NCBI GenBank assembly: GCA_035610835.1
Contig: CM069442.1
Location: forward strand, 1,909,353 to 1,973,352
DNA length: 64,000 bases
Origin: Ophiura sarsii
Taxonomy: Eukaryota; Echinodermata; Ophiuroidea; Amphilepidida; Ophiuridae
Reading direction: 5' to 3'
Below the pieces are notes generated by a model. That model saw only the letters and a list, made by a program, of their open reading frames with translations, was not told the DNA's origin and did no database searches. Below, piece after piece: positions 18,629 to 33,300 of this stretch. Every line of letters starts with the position of its first letter. The first letter of the stretch is position 1. A program made the position numbers and the translations under genes.

Positions 18629-19084
18629 TATGTACACTATTATCACATAGGGTGATAGGGGGACCACATCTCTCAGTAAACAGGACCATAGTTGCACATA
18701 ATATGAAGTTTCCTCTGCACTCGGTCCAGCCGAGGTTGTTTATTTATTACAGCAATATATTACATTATATTTTCAATATTTTTATTGTAAGCTTATATAT
18801 GAGCTTTGGAATATATATTTCAGGTAGGCAAAGTAATTAAAGTTCTTGTCTACGTTACTGTTTCCCACGAAAAACACATACACAACCAGGTGTTTTTATT
18901 ATTAGCTATTTCAAAATCAATATAATCTGTATCAAACATCTGATATACAATAACCCTAACTCTACTATACCACACGGCAACTGTGCGGAAAAAATGTATT
19001 TATAACCCGGCGTGCATGTTTTTTGGGCTACAAAACGGACCCAGGCTATATAACAAGGTGAATATACTCGCCGAGTGTCGACTG

Positions 19085-19290
19085 ACAGCCGTGGTGTAGT
19101 GGCTAGGATCTGGGCCCTGGTGCTGGAGGTCCGTGGTTCAAATCCCGGGGGGTGGGTCGGGTGACCTTTCTGGTGAATTTGGGGGTCGGAAAAGAAATCT
19201 GTTGCCGTGTGGTGATCTAGAGTTAGGGATAATTATAGCGAGTAAATCTCTTCTTCGTAAATTGACACCGCATTTATAAAAGAAGTTAAA
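19085..19290 (+). repeat. tRNA-derived SINE
   Basis: A-box region GTGGTGTAGTGGCTAGGATC (19091-19110) and B box GGTTCAAATCC (19135-19145) are spaced as in a tRNA, followed by an unrelated body and an A-rich end near 19290. It lies just beyond the 3' end of aGPCR-minus. Confidence 0.75.
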
Positions 19291-19448
19291 AAGTTATGAT
19301 GTTTTAAGTACCCACACCTAATGAAAAAGTAGCAATTTAATTTGGGATATCATTGGTTTGTGTGTGATATGTAGTTGTTATACATTATGTATACCGAAGT
19401 CACCGATTCATGGCCATCTTTTACTTAAATTATTATCAAGAAATCATT

Positions 19449-19454
19449 TTTATT
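19449..19454 (-). terminator. Candidate polyadenylation signal of aGPCR-minus
   Basis: AATAAA on the minus strand about 490 bases after the stop codon at 19945. It is the only perfect hexamer I noticed in that interval. Confidence 0.5.
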
Positions 19455-19944
19455 GACATAAACATGTCACAACCGAATATTTTGTATGGAGGAGTAGCCT
19501 GTAAATTTTGGTGGTTTAATGTATAATTTGTGTGTATGTTTGGGTGCTTGCTTGCTTGTATTCGGTGTGTTTGTATATTGTTTGTTCATTGGTTGCTGTA
19601 CCAAGATCAGTTTTCCTTTTTTATGAATCTCGAGATTGTTTTCTTCTTGAAAGACATCTGGTTAGGGAAATATTTCCAAGATTGCACATTTGACAACAAA
19701 GTAAAAGCTACACTTTTAAAAAAAATTGACTGCTGTTATAGCCTACTAGAATTGTCGGACATTGTGCAGTTACGTCAGTGCGTATTCCAATGATTGCGCA
19801 CATGATCGTGATCTGCTCCTAAGTGTAAGTACCCATGCACGCAATTAACACGATTAAAGGCGAATTTCAACAGTATTGATCACTATATAGTCTACAACCT
19901 GACGTCACTGTACAGAGATGATTGAAGTACAGTTCGACGTAAGA

Positions 19945-20746
19945 TTACACGTATACAATTACGTTTTCGGCCATTTGATCTTCTCGAATCTCGTCTTCAC
20001 CATGTTCACCGTTTACATTAGGGACTCCACTGTCATTACTCATTGTCTCTTCATCTTCTATCCCGACGAATCTTCCCACGCTATTGCCAAATGCCGAATA
20101 GGGATCATCACCGTTAAAGGTTGATAAGGTACTACCCGCCGTTGTACTCAAAGTGGAGAATTTATTGTCTTCATTATTTGAAACATCGATTTCGGTAATC
20201 ACTGGTACAGTTTGTAGTGTACTATTAGGACTGACAAGACTAATGTGACTCAAATTTCCCACACTGGCGTCCAAATGTCTGCTGTCTCGCGTTCTGTAAT
20301 GAGCATTCTTAGTAAGAGAGAGGGCGCTGCTGCGTTTTCTGGAGTTCAGATATGAGCTTATACTCATTCTTCTTATGGTTGAGCCCGTGAACCATGCTGT
20401 CCAGGCAAGTCTGACTTCTTTTTGCCGGACACAGAATAGGAGGAATAGGAAGAATCCTTGTAAGGAGTTGAATATGGAAAATAAAAGTTGCAATTGAAAG
20501 GATGCTGACCCGACGGCGGTGAGTAATCCAAACGTCCAGGTTAAGCCGAGGAGAACTGATATGATTACTATATTTTGCAGACGTTTCATAACTTCTTTGC
20601 CCAATTTCTTGTTGGTTCTCTTCGATTTTCTGCCACAGGTCAGACGATGCATTACTACGAAGAAGATGAAGAAGTTGAACATGAGAAGCAGAACCACCAG
20701 TAGTATCACTGCAAAGCTGAAGACTATCCCGGGACGTAGGAAACAA
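19945..20746 (-). CDS. aGPCR-minus exon 16: TM5-TM7, cytoplasmic tail, stop
   Basis: Encodes CFLRPGIVFSFAVILLVVLL (ECL2 Cys, TM5), VIISVLLGLTWTFGLLTAVG as IVIISVLLGLTWTFG (TM6) and LLFSIFNSLQGFFLFLLFC (TM7). The tail of about 160 residues carries SYLNSRKRSSALSLT, shared with the paralogue, then an extra acidic C-terminus ending VIVYV with TAA at 19947-19945. The final VYV fits a class II PDZ ligand. Confidence 0.95.
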
Positions 20747-21364
20747 CTGTTGGATGAAATGTATAGGTGTGTCACGTTAGAAATGTTTACTTTAGAAGAT
20801 TCTCTCATTGACTTGAAGCCAATGTTTTATACGATATCACCATTGACCTAAATCAGGACTTTGGAGTTTGGTGGCTATAGCCTAATTAACATATCCACAA
20901 ATATCTTAGAATCCACATATCCACATAGCTGAGCAGGGACGAGACATGTGTCATTGTTTTCGCTTTATCCCAGCCTCGTGCTCGCACAAACAGATATGCT
21001 GAAAGCCCCATTCCTTATTATGTGAAGTTGATCAACAGTGATCTCCCATAATTTGCTTCGCATATCCTGTATTTGGCCTTGTCCCTTGTTGTTTGCCATG
21101 TTCCTGCCCAGTATGTTGTCTATTTGTGTATTGAATTGTTTTATATGTGTTCCTTGCTTTCCTGTACAATGTAATTCGGCCTTCGGGTCGCGATTTTGTG
21201 CCAATAAAATCATATCATATCATATCATACAAATAACATAATCAACCAACTTCTACCTGTTTTGATTTTAAAAATATATGTTGTGGATGCGCGTAGTTTG
21301 GTAGTAGGTCCTACTTATGGCCCGACTGAATTTGCAAGAAGCTAAGACCAAAATTAATCGGTTA

Positions 21365-21398
<34 letters not shown>

Positions 21399-24300
21399 TC
21401 CCAGACCTGTTCGCCTTCTTGCCCCCAACTCTGTTGGAGTTGGATATTTAACTGTATAATGAATGATACTTACTGGTGATCGTTGTAATATTGAGTATGA
21501 TCCAAGCCTGCTATTACTACTACAATAACCATAGGTAAACCTGCAAAAATCAAAATAATCATTTGTAACATTTTCTATTTTCTATTAAAATTAGACAGAT
21601 CTGGGCAAATATAAAATTAGGTAAAAATAATTGTAGAATATGGAATACAACTTAGCATTTTTGTAATTCAAAAATATGTTACATTTGATAGAAATGTTCA
21701 ATTTTAAGAAGGGAAGTGTCATTTTACAGATAATTAATCTCAAATTTGCCCCTGCCCGGTTTCGTCAAGAACAAGTCCCATTTTTAAACTATGAATGATC
21801 TCCGAGATATAGCGTAACCCTAAAGTAATCAAAAGGTTGGTTAGTAACCTAACATTTTTGTATCCGTTACACTAAATTGCTGAATAATATTACCGTATTT
21901 CCATTTTTTTATGAAAGCAAACAAAATGGTATAAGCCTACATTTTAATTTTGACTGGATTTTAAAATATCATTGAACTATTATTATTTTCAGAGGTCCTT
22001 CCGATTTATAAGCGATCATCTAAAACCCGGTATTGTCAAGCAATCCTAAACTCTGCTAATTGACATTTTATTTTAGTGTACTTACCCCACGCAAACGCTG
22101 ATGCTTTCATCAGAAAATGTGACACCCGCGCATTGAGTACTCTGACGAAAACAAAATACATATTGATAGCCTCGACCGCCATCCAGCATGTCGATGTCAG
22201 TGTGAAGTAGTGTAACAATATAGCTACGATGATGCACCCGACGTAAGAGTGTGTCTGCTCGATGCCGATAAGGAAAACGGAATAGAGCCCAAGAAGGGAA
22301 CAGCTCAGATGCAGAAGTATTCTTTGGGGCTGTTTGGTACGAAGATTTCTGTAATTCAAACAATGAATAAAATAGAACCATTACAAACTTCATAATCTAG
22401 ACGAAGTTAGATACAAAAAACTTGGCCCGTATTCTCGTATTTAAACACGGTTTTAAGCAAAAACGCGTTTAGCTTTGAGTTTAAACACATCGTTTAACTA
22501 AGTGTATTTCTCGAAAATTTGTTTAACCTAATGGGGTGGTTATCGCGCGTTTAACTTAACTAATACACCAACTGTATGCCTTGAATGGATTACTCAACTG
22601 TTCCCGGTGCAAGCTGATGTGCAGATCGCGTAGTCTTAAATATACACGTGCATTTGAGGAATATACACGTGCATTTGAGGAATTCGGTAGATAACCCATT
22701 TGGATCACAATAAATTGAATACCTGTATAAAGTGAACGCAAGACCACTCCGGGGAGGAGATTTGCGGAGTTCTGTTTTTGGTCTTCTGTTTATAACTTTG
22801 GACAAAGGACAACCCGACGATTCAAAATTGCATAAAAGAATGACTGCGCCGGCGTTGTAACACATTACATTCGAATTTGTTAGCCCATCATGATCATGTA
22901 ACCTCTTGGGATACTAGATAACCTATACTATTTACATAGGATGAAATAAAAAAGACCAACATGTGTACAAATGATTTGGTCATCATGAAAATGTTTACAG
23001 CAATATTAATAATGATACTCATAACCAAATTATCCATTAAAGTATTTTTCTGGATCAACCCATATGCAAAATCATTTTGATTTCCCTATCCACGGATGTG
23101 GCGATTATAAATTACATTGTACAAGCTATGAATTGAAACTAATTCCAGGCAATTCATGATTTTACCCAATAAACGGTCATGTCTGTATGGGCGCAAATGT
23201 TTTGGTTCCAACATATGAAGAAAAGATTAAAAGAACAAGGAAGTTGAAATGTATATGAAATAAGCACACGCAACTGATACTCAAACATTAGTAAAGCCAG
23301 AGATATGTTATTTTTGGAAAGGGAATGAAACATCTGTATATAATTTTGCTGAAATGTACTCTAAAATACCACATACAGTGCTGTGTCTAACATTGGGAAG
23401 TATCTGCAAGATTTTTACTTCGCACTGTAAGTGTTGATATGAAATTATGATATATATTCTGTTCACGGATAAATAATCACTAATCCCCACTAAGCTTACC
23501 TTATGTTCAAGTACGTCACTATAGTGATGATAAGTGCAGCAATAGATATGGCACATCCAATCTTACTGACCAGATCCAGAGTAAGATTATGAATTTCTCC
23601 ACCTCTTACATCCTGTGAAATAGGAACGATAGGTTAAATAGGTTTAATCTGAGACTAATGTTTAATTAAGAGATATAATCAAGCCATGAAATACATCATC
23701 ATTCTTAATAGCTCAACAGACTCCACAAACGCCCCAACGCTGAGCTTATGCGCTGACCACCGTTTACCAATCAGGCTGCGTCCATTTTTTTTGTGGTGGA
23801 GCTACTATACGCATGTGTGAGAGCGCAACGGAGTTCGAGCGTAGTGGAAGGATCAGCGCTATATCCATATCTTCAAAAAGCTAATTTAAAATAAGTCGTT
23901 ACGTTAATTGTATTTCACATATAATATGCATGAAATAACTTGACGTAATATTGAATTGAAAAAGAAATTGTCGAAAACATTGTGCAATGCTCCTTCACTA
24001 TGTGATCGCCTTTTTGAAAAATACTGTGACATATTCAAAAGGGACGCGCGTGTAAATGATAAACACGGGAGGATCTAGTGCATCCAGTTTTTATAGCACT
24101 CACCAGTAGCACAGCAAAATTTGTGAGATGATTGCAGTGGCAAATGGCTTCTTCGCCGTAGTATGAGGCTAGACTACATCCTTCCGTTGACCAGTCTCCG
24201 ACACCATTAGCAGCTGTGAAGTTCCAGAAGACACATTGTGGTGAAACGTCTGTTGCATACTCATTCAGAGGTTTCCGGACAATGTTATTGATCTGTAACG

Positions 24301-27300
24301 AAATAAACCAGTGTTAATCATGTTAATGAAAAAGGTTCATGATTCATGTTTGTATGCCATTTACGAATCACCACTTTACATAATGTATGAAATAATTAAC
24401 GGAGCTATATAATGTTATTAATGTGAGTGCCTTGCTTTCGAATCATGGACCTCTAGTTTGATGCGCACCATAGACAAAACTGGGATTCATGAAATTCTTT
24501 GTATCAGTGTAAAATAGGAATGCATCTTCGCTTTGTAAATAAATACTGTACAAATCATCGGCAAGTTCTCGCCTCCCTCACAATCAGTCTTTTTGATGTC
24601 ATGACGCTTACACTTTACAGGAAATGGGCATTAAGTAAGCATCCCTTAGCCATTTCCGTATTCCCTAACGAGGTTTTTTAGTTACTATCACATAAATCGC
24701 ACGCCGAATGATCCCAACTCATTGGAAGGGACTTGACGAAAGCCGGCACCGAAAGCTACTAACTTCCCCCACCTCTAAAATTTGACACAGTTGATATCCA
24801 TTCAATTATATATAGAGCTACTGGTTATTCAAATTTTGACAGTATCTGGCAGCGATGAAGAGAAAAGCCCTCTTTTTTATTTTAATGAAATCATTCACCC
24901 TTGATAAGTGCTTTAAATTGGCACACAAATACCTACATTTTGAGTTACAAAGCTTGGTTTCACAGGTTCTTCTTTAGGTAATCCGACCACGCGCGCGTTG
25001 GATACAGTTGCAGATATGATCTTCCCACCGACCACTAGATGTGGTGTTCTAGATTGAAATAACTTGGAGTTGTCGTATGTAGCAAAACTTACGGCAATCA
25101 TGTCATCTAAAGAAGAAGGAAAATGGTTTTCATGTGTATTATAATTAGGATTATGTTGCTCTTAGAGATATCATACTTTGATCTGAATGGGAATCTTCTC
25201 TTTAAGGCCGTACTGCCAAACTAGTACGAATTACTTAGTGAATTTTACGATAGGAGGCAAAGTAATATTCTATAGTTAATATTACTTTGCCTCCTATCGT
25301 AAAAGTCACTAAGTAATGCGTACTAGTTTGAACTGAGAGCAGAGCTAGTATTTCTGTATTATCATAAAAATCTTTGCTTTGGTCTCAGATCAATTGTCAT
25401 GGTTGTTTGTACGTAGTGATGACAACTATTACTGTTGGCACTTTTAGTATAGGAAATACGTACTTGTTTTGCAGTGTTGCATGAACACATTGTTAGACAT
25501 AGACGGTTTTGGTTTCATAACTGTCGGACGAATACAGAATTGTTGACGTAGATAGAATTGAATATCTTTCAAAACTAAATTGCAAACCTACGTTTATCCT
25601 AATTGTGTAAAATGGTATCATGGTTACAGTTTTAATTTTTTCTAAGAGTGATGACGTTTTTGATACTAATTTGAAGAGCATGATTGATATGTTGGGTTGA
25701 TGCTTTGCAAGGCTTACTTAAAGGGACACTAAGAGATGTGTTGGAGGCAGCGCCCTCAATTATGATAAAAACTGAGATTAGTTTATTTTTATAATTGTAT
25801 TACATGTATGAACTTACACCTATAAGGATTAAGAAAAATCAGCTCTCTTTGTACCAGAAAACGTCGATTCAAAAAATGCTGGTCCCGCGGGACCAGCATT
25901 TTACGTCCGACAGTATCCCCGTGCAGTACGCGTGATACATAACGCGAACCATATTTGCATAGAGGGCGTTTTTCAATAAATAGCGATGATATTGTTTTAA
26001 TCTAGTTTTGCTGTGTTTTTTGTTAGTAGAAACAATAATAATGGCGATTTTTAATGTTCATCTTGAATTCTGAAGTAAATTTTTAAACATTTAAACTTTA
26101 CAACACCACTTAATGTCCCTTTAATGTGGTGCCTTGTTGAATAAAGATAGCGATTTAGGGTATAATGAATACAGGATGCTGCTATGAAATCCGACTAACC
26201 TTTGACAAAATTAAGGATCGCCTCGGGTAAATATATAGCTGATTGTCGCGAATCATGCCCTTCCCTGTTGTATATCGATCCTCGTGGACTGTCGCTATCA
26301 TAATCAGAGTCTTCACCATCAACCGATGGAAATTTGAGACCATTCACAAATGCTTGTCTTGGCAATTGTAGTATCGTAATCTCAATATTGTCACCCTCGA
26401 ATGTGTAGTTGCTTCCGTTATTTCTAAGCTGTGGGATGAATATATTTTCACATATATCAGGAAATATTGTTATACAATTACATGTAGTTTTACTGTTCCA
26501 ATCACACATTAAGACGGCTAATACCAACGTTCATCGTGTTCAATTATCTTAAGATTGTAATTGTATATCAGTTTTGATTATTATGTTCTGCTCCCATACA
26601 TATCAGTTTAAAGCATTATAATGAATAGAAACGTACAAGAGGTCCTAGATCTCTCACAATGTATTTTTTTTCTAAAAACTGTTGGTCAAAAAGATAAAAG
26701 CAAACATATTTTGAAAAAAAAGGGTTAACAAAAGGTTTAGTCGGGGAAAAACAATTAACCTTGATGCCATCTTTGGGGTCTAACGAAAATTATTATTATG
26801 AACCACCCACTACTAGAAACTGCGCACCTTTCATTTCAACTTTCATTTTGTCAATCCAGGTGTTTTACCTACCATTGTTATTTCCGATTCAAGTGCCATA
26901 AGTAGTCTTGTCGAAGTTACATTGGACGCTTGGGCTCTACGAAACTCCTCTTGGTTGACATCCAGTAAGTTGTCGACAATTTGAAGGACATTGGTAATTA
27001 CCTGTATATAACGAATGTAAATGATATAATCTTTAAATCTATCAAAAGAAAATAAAGCTGACGACTGCTTGTGTTGTCACAAAACTTGGTTATCAGACGA
27101 ACGAATTGAGATTTCTAGATTCTTTAAAATGTAAAACTTAATGCACATATATTAAAGGGGCACTAGGAGATATGTATGGGCAATTTCCTGGAAATCGGGT
27201 TTTTGAACCTACGTAATACACACTACCAACTAGTGTGCCTTCTTAGATGATATGAAAATACTAAACAATGCAACAACCAATATTACCAATTCAGATGTAT

Positions 27301-30300
27301 AATTCTCCATAGTGATAGTTTCAAGGACATCTGCTGCTGAGGCCAGACCTTCTGGATCCAAATCATCTGGATCTTCTGTCAGATCGACTAAATCTGAAGA
27401 TATCACCTCTACATTTTCACTCGTCACGGTTGTCTACAAATACGAAGCAAATAAAGATATTGGTCACATATTGTTCCAATAAAATAATTATGTTATGTGA
27501 GGATTTCCGGTAGAAAAATCTTTCAATTCAACCCCTCCCCCCTAAACGTTCGTCAGTGTTATTCATGTTCTTCACCGTTTTGCCTAGACAATTTTGGAAT
27601 TGCTTGAACTAGGCATATGTTACTCATAGACTTGTAGTATTATGTTCACCAAAATATTACTATAACTTGTTAACGATCACAACGATTAGGGTTTTTGTCA
27701 ATTTTTTAAACTAATTATTTAAATCACACTTATCAAATCCTACCATTGCAAGTCTCTCAATTTGCTCATTCATCTCCATTCCTTCAAAACATTCGTTTGT
27801 GCTTGGGGGATTCCATTGAGCCACATTTCCAACCAAGCTGCATAGACGGAATCCCCTAGGTTCGCCAGCTGTAAAAAATAAAGCATATGCAATACATTCA
27901 GCTATTGAAGGTGCTATGGACGTAAATAAGGATTCTTTTCCGTTGAGAACAACTGTAGGATGATAGTTTAGACAATGACCGGTCTCTGTATAACGCGATG
28001 TCATAGCCATGATAGTCATGCCTTTTAATCTTTGAGTGGAAACATACAATGTACGTTGTGTTAACACTTTCCACACGGCTATTAGTTTAACCATATTCAA
28101 AACATATTTTTCAGAAACCTTTCCCATGTTTGGGTTGAAAGATAGGAATATACGATATTGCACTGTTATTTCATCGGTATTGCAATGTTTAGCTGGCCAG
28201 CATAATTATTTGCGAGAGATATTAATACAGAATTTCGTGGATGCCAGAAAGAGGTGCATGGTACATTCGGATTACGATAATTCATAAACTATTCAACGAT
28301 ATTATTTAACCCCCTGGGGTCTATCTGTCTATCTTACAATGGTTCTGATTGGTTTGTTACAAGATGTACTCATATGAATAGCCAATTAAAATGCAGCTTG
28401 TAAAATATTTCACTCCAATCTTTATCAGGGATACAATTATTCTAACACTGTCTCTGATTGGTGCAATAAATGAAGTATCTATCTTTCTGACCAATCGGCC
28501 GGTAGTTCTCAGGGGGTTAACATGTTCAAAAGAGATCTCTTCCGTGGTTTGGATTAGCGGCCATTTTGTAGGGATCACTAAACTCTATTCAAGGAATACT
28601 TGGCTTAAAAACTGTATATGCATATGACGCGTTACTACGTTACAGATGTAACTCACAACTCGGTATCCGCCTGGGACTTGGTCGATAGGACTGAACATGT
28701 TCTGTGCGATTTTTTTTTGACCGTGCGAAATTTTTTGACCTTAAAGATGTTACAACATGATACCATCGAAGTATACATAGATCAGTGAGTTTTGATTTCT
28801 CTTTAAAGAATAAATATTACAGAGGCATTCATATCAAGGTTGTACACAATTTACCTTTAGAAGAATAATCTGCACATTTTTCAAGCGATCCAACATAGTT
28901 TTCACTTTCAGAGGCCAAAGTATGTGACCACGTGAGAACAAGTTCCTTTATTTCCGTAACTTCCTTTGGACAACTATGGACAATCGGTTCGGACGTCGAC
29001 ACACTGATCATGGTATCTGTCATTGAATCTGTTGTAAAGTCGTAGTCGGTTGAATAATAAAGGTAATCGGGGTCACTCGTAAAGACAATATTACTTGTTT
29101 TGTTAGTTACAACGGGAGAGGCCGGTTTTGTTGTTGAATTAGGCTTTGTGGTTGCAACGGTTGATGTCGTGGTTGGAACAGTGGCTGTGTTTGGAACAGT
29201 CATTGTTGAAGTCGTAACAGTCTGTGTGGTTGTTTGCACAGTCGGTGTTGTGGTTAAAACCATCGGTGTTGTTGGAATTGTGGGTGTTGGGGTTTGAACA
29301 GTCAGTGTTGTGGTTGGAACACCCGGTGTCATAGTCGTAACAGTCGGTGGTGTGGTTACAACAGTTTGAGGTGTGGTTGCAACAGTTGGTGGTGTGGTTG
29401 CAACAGTTTGTGGTGTGGTTGCAACAGTTGGTGGTGTGGTTGCAACAGTTGGTATTGTGGTTGCAACAGTTGGTATTATGGTTTTAATAGTTGGTGTTGT
29501 AGTTTGAATAGTCGGTGTTGTGGCTGGTACAGTCGATGTTGTGGGTGGGACAGTCGGCGTTGTGGGTGGGACAGTCGGTGTTGTGGGTGGGATAGTCGGT
29601 GTTGTGGGTGGGACAGTCGGCGTAGTGGGGGGGACAGTCGGCGTTGTGGGTGGAACAGTCGGTGTTGTGGGTGAGACAGTCGGCGTTGTGGGTGGGACAG
29701 TCGGTGTTGTGGGTGGAACAGTCGGTGTTGTGGGTGGGACAGTCGGCGTAGTGGGTGGGACAGTCGGCGTTGTGGGTGGAACGGTCGGCGTTGTGGGTGG
29801 GACGGTCGGTGTTGTGGGTGGGACAGTCGGCGTTGTGGCTGGTACAGTCGACGTTGTGGTTTGAACAGTCGGTGTTGTGGCTGGTACAGTCGGCGTTGTG
29901 TGTGGGACAGTCGGCGTTGTGGGTGGAACAGTCGGTGTTGTGGGTGGGACAGTCGGTGTTGTGGGTGGGACAGTCGGCGTTGTGGGTGGGACAGTCGGCG
30001 TTGTGGGTGGAACGGTCGGCGTTGTGGGTGGGACGGTCGGTGTTGTGGGTGTGACAGTCGGCGTTGTGGCTGGTACAGTCGGCGTTGTGGTTTGAACAGT
30101 CGGTGTTGTGGCTGGTACAGTCGGCGTTGTGGGTGGGACAGTCGGCGTTGTGGGTGGGACAGTCGGCGTTGTCGGTGGGACAGTCGGCGTTGTGGGTGGG
30201 ACAGTCGGTGTTGTGGCTGGTACAGTCGGCGTTGTGGGTGGGACAGTCGGCGTTGTGGGTGGGACGGTCGGTGTTGTGGGTGGGACGGTCGGTGTTGTGG

Positions 30301-33300
30301 GTGTGACAGTCGGCGTTGTGGCTGGTACAGTCGGCGTTGTGGTTTGAACAGTCGGTGTTGTGGCTGGTACAGTCGGCGTTGTGGGTGGGACAGTCGGCGT
30401 TGTGGGTGGGACAGTCGGCGTTGTCGGTGGGACAGTCGGCGTTGTGGGTGGGACAGTCGGTGTTGTGGCTGGTACAGTCGGCGTTGTGGGTGGGACAGTC
30501 GGCGTTGTGGGTGGGACGGTCGGTGTTGTGGGTGGGACGGTCGGCGTTGTGGCTGGTACAGTCGGCGTTGTGGCTGGAACAGTCGGCGTTGTGGCTGGTA
30601 CAGTCGGCGTTGTGGCTGGAACAGCCGGCGTTGTGGTTGGAACAATCGGTGTTGTAGTTGGAATACTCGGTGTTGTTGTGGGTTCTGGCGTTGTTGGAGA
30701 GTCGTCATCTTCTATTTGTACTTCAGCAGTGCCTATATCACCAATCATTATCCCCATTAGATTCTGTAGTTGTACAGTAAAAGTCTCCATACTTTCAATA
30801 TCCATATCGTCTACTAGACCAACCGACACTCGTGTCGATAATTCTCCGGGAGGAAATTGAAACATTTGTCCTCCATCTTCAGCAATGAAATCCAGTGCCG
30901 ATGTCGCTGTACCATCATGCGTTGAGATACCTTCAGAGAGAAAAAGGGGGATTAATATAGGTGTTCTGATTAAGTTTTAAAATTTGATAATTTTAAAATG
31001 TATTTACAAACTTTGTTGATCGGACATGTAACCTTTTAATCACTACTTCATAGCTATATATTGAAAGACCTATTAACTTATATTACTGATAGACGACAGT
31101 ATTTTCAACATGTGTGATTGAGGGATCAGTTTCAGAACTTTTGATTTTAATGACCTATTGACGTTCTCGGTGGAGCAAAACAGTTTGCCTTTTACATCTG
31201 TGTAGAGGTATACAGGCTACAGGCTGGGCTATACAACGGTTTATGCTACTGTTGATTTGTAACAAACCACTTTTTGGTTGACAGTCAACTGACTCATCCA
31301 ACAGAATGAAGACTTTTCTAATAACAGACCCTTATACCGAAGTTAATCCTTTCTATTAGTTTTGTTACATGCAACAAAAGAATTTTTTTCTTTCAGAAAC
31401 CTTCCTCAAATTTCAAAGTCTATCTCAAGGATTACTGAACCAATATTAGGCGTGTTTGTACTTATTTCAATGCATTCCTAGATGATTCCAAAGAATGGTA
31501 ATGATATTCAGTAATGTTGACATTTTTGAAACATTTTGTAACATTTCGGAACGACGTCTGCAGACGCCTGCCGCGTGGAAAGTGTTAAGGAAGTCTTACC
31601 GAATGAGGAACATGTTGAAGTATCTCGTGATCGGGTTATCATCAATTCAACTGACCCAGCAGATTCCAGAGCAGTGTAGATGGGTGAGGAAAACGTGATT
31701 GTCGATCTAGTGTCAGGAGGAACTGAAGAATAGAATGGTTTAAACACATGTGACAGTTGTTAACTTTTGGCAGCGCTTTTTTCTAAATGCCTACATCATT
31801 GTACGATATAATGCAATAAGTAAGTGTTGTATAAAAAAGAGATCAGATAATAATCCGCCTTGGCTGGCACTCGATGTCCCAGCTTGTTTTCGATATTTCA
31901 TTACGCGTCGTTGTTTGTGGGTTTTTGCTTCAATATGATGAGGCGGGTATGGAAAACCCAATCGACAATCATCACGGCTTCAGTGAAAAACAGCTATTTA
32001 ATACCTGTGTAATGGTGAACCTGCCAATCCGAGGACCTTTGTCCCTACCAGCCGGCAATGTGAGGACAAAAAACCAATGTGAGGACCTTTTTTGACGTCC
32101 TCCCTTTTGTTATGCATACAAACGTATAGGAGGAGGGTCCTCACCCCCCTAAGGTATGTATGGTCCTGTCCTCCCTTAGACGTCAATACACATACCATAC
32201 AAAAGTCCCTATATGTATGGTAAAAAAATAAAATGTCCTCAGACTGTCTGTAATTTCTATACACTTTTTATACGTGTTTTAATACGGGTCCTCACATGGG
32301 TTGGTACTCGACTATAGATGTATCGTGAATAAATAAAGATTATGTATGTGTGTATAGATGTAAGTAGGGGTATAGGGCCTACACTAACTTGTATGAGTAA
32401 ATGTTTGCTTTGAGTACTGCCATATAAATTTCGCATACGTATACAAGGTATATGTTGTAGTTTATTCAAAAATATTATCAAACCATTCTCTAATAAATAC
32501 TTACTTTCTGATCCTTCGACCACTACTTCACACAAACCAAGGGTCTTCCGCTCACCGGGAATGGTGATATACACATACTTTCCGGCGATACCCGGTCCAC
32601 AATTGATCCGTATTTCCTGACTGTTTACGTGTCCCTGGTTCACGGTCCCGCATTCTGTTGTTGAAGAGGCAATAGCGGTGTCGTTTAAGCACGATCCTAC
32701 TGAAATTACGGCGCCTTCAAGTTTTGCAGCTATGGACAAAACATAACAACATAAATGCTAGAACATGGTACTCGAAGCTGTTCATTTTTAGGGACTTACT
32801 GATGAACTTGACCACCAGTAGGCGTCGATATTGGGTCAACCCGCTTGTCATAAGGGTCGCTAGTCATATAACGTGTATATACCACGAGTGCGCTAGTCAT
32901 AAAAGTATATTAGGGTTAGGGCTAGGTTTAGGATAGAGTTAGGGCAGGTTTAGGGTTAGGGCTAGGGGTAGGGCTAGGGTAGGGTATGGTTAGGGTTAGG
33001 GTAGGATTAGGTTTAGGGTTAGGGTAAGGGTTTATGACTAGCGACCCTTATGACTAGTGACCCTTATGACTAGCGACCCTTATAACTAGCGAGTTTGACC
33101 CGGCTGTATATTTATCGTGAACAATTGACAATAGTTGGACATTTCAAAGTATAAAAATGTGTAAGGTAACGGTAGCAACGCCGAAATAACAGTTAAATTA
33201 TCATTATGATGATACATGGAACTCAAAACATAATTACCTTGATTGGTTGCTCTTTCATTAGTTATTATAACTGTCTTCACGTCGTACTCTTGTTCTAGTT

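Noticed and set aside
19085..19160. Functional tRNA gene
   Set aside because: A and B boxes are present but the acceptor stem does not pair and an unrelated body follows, so SINE is the better call.
29294..30860. Long plus-strand frames rich in Cys/Trp or Gly/Val across the mucin exon
   Set aside because: They are antisense shadows of the 21-bp PTTPTVP repeat; a 21-bp unit keeps several frames open on both strands.
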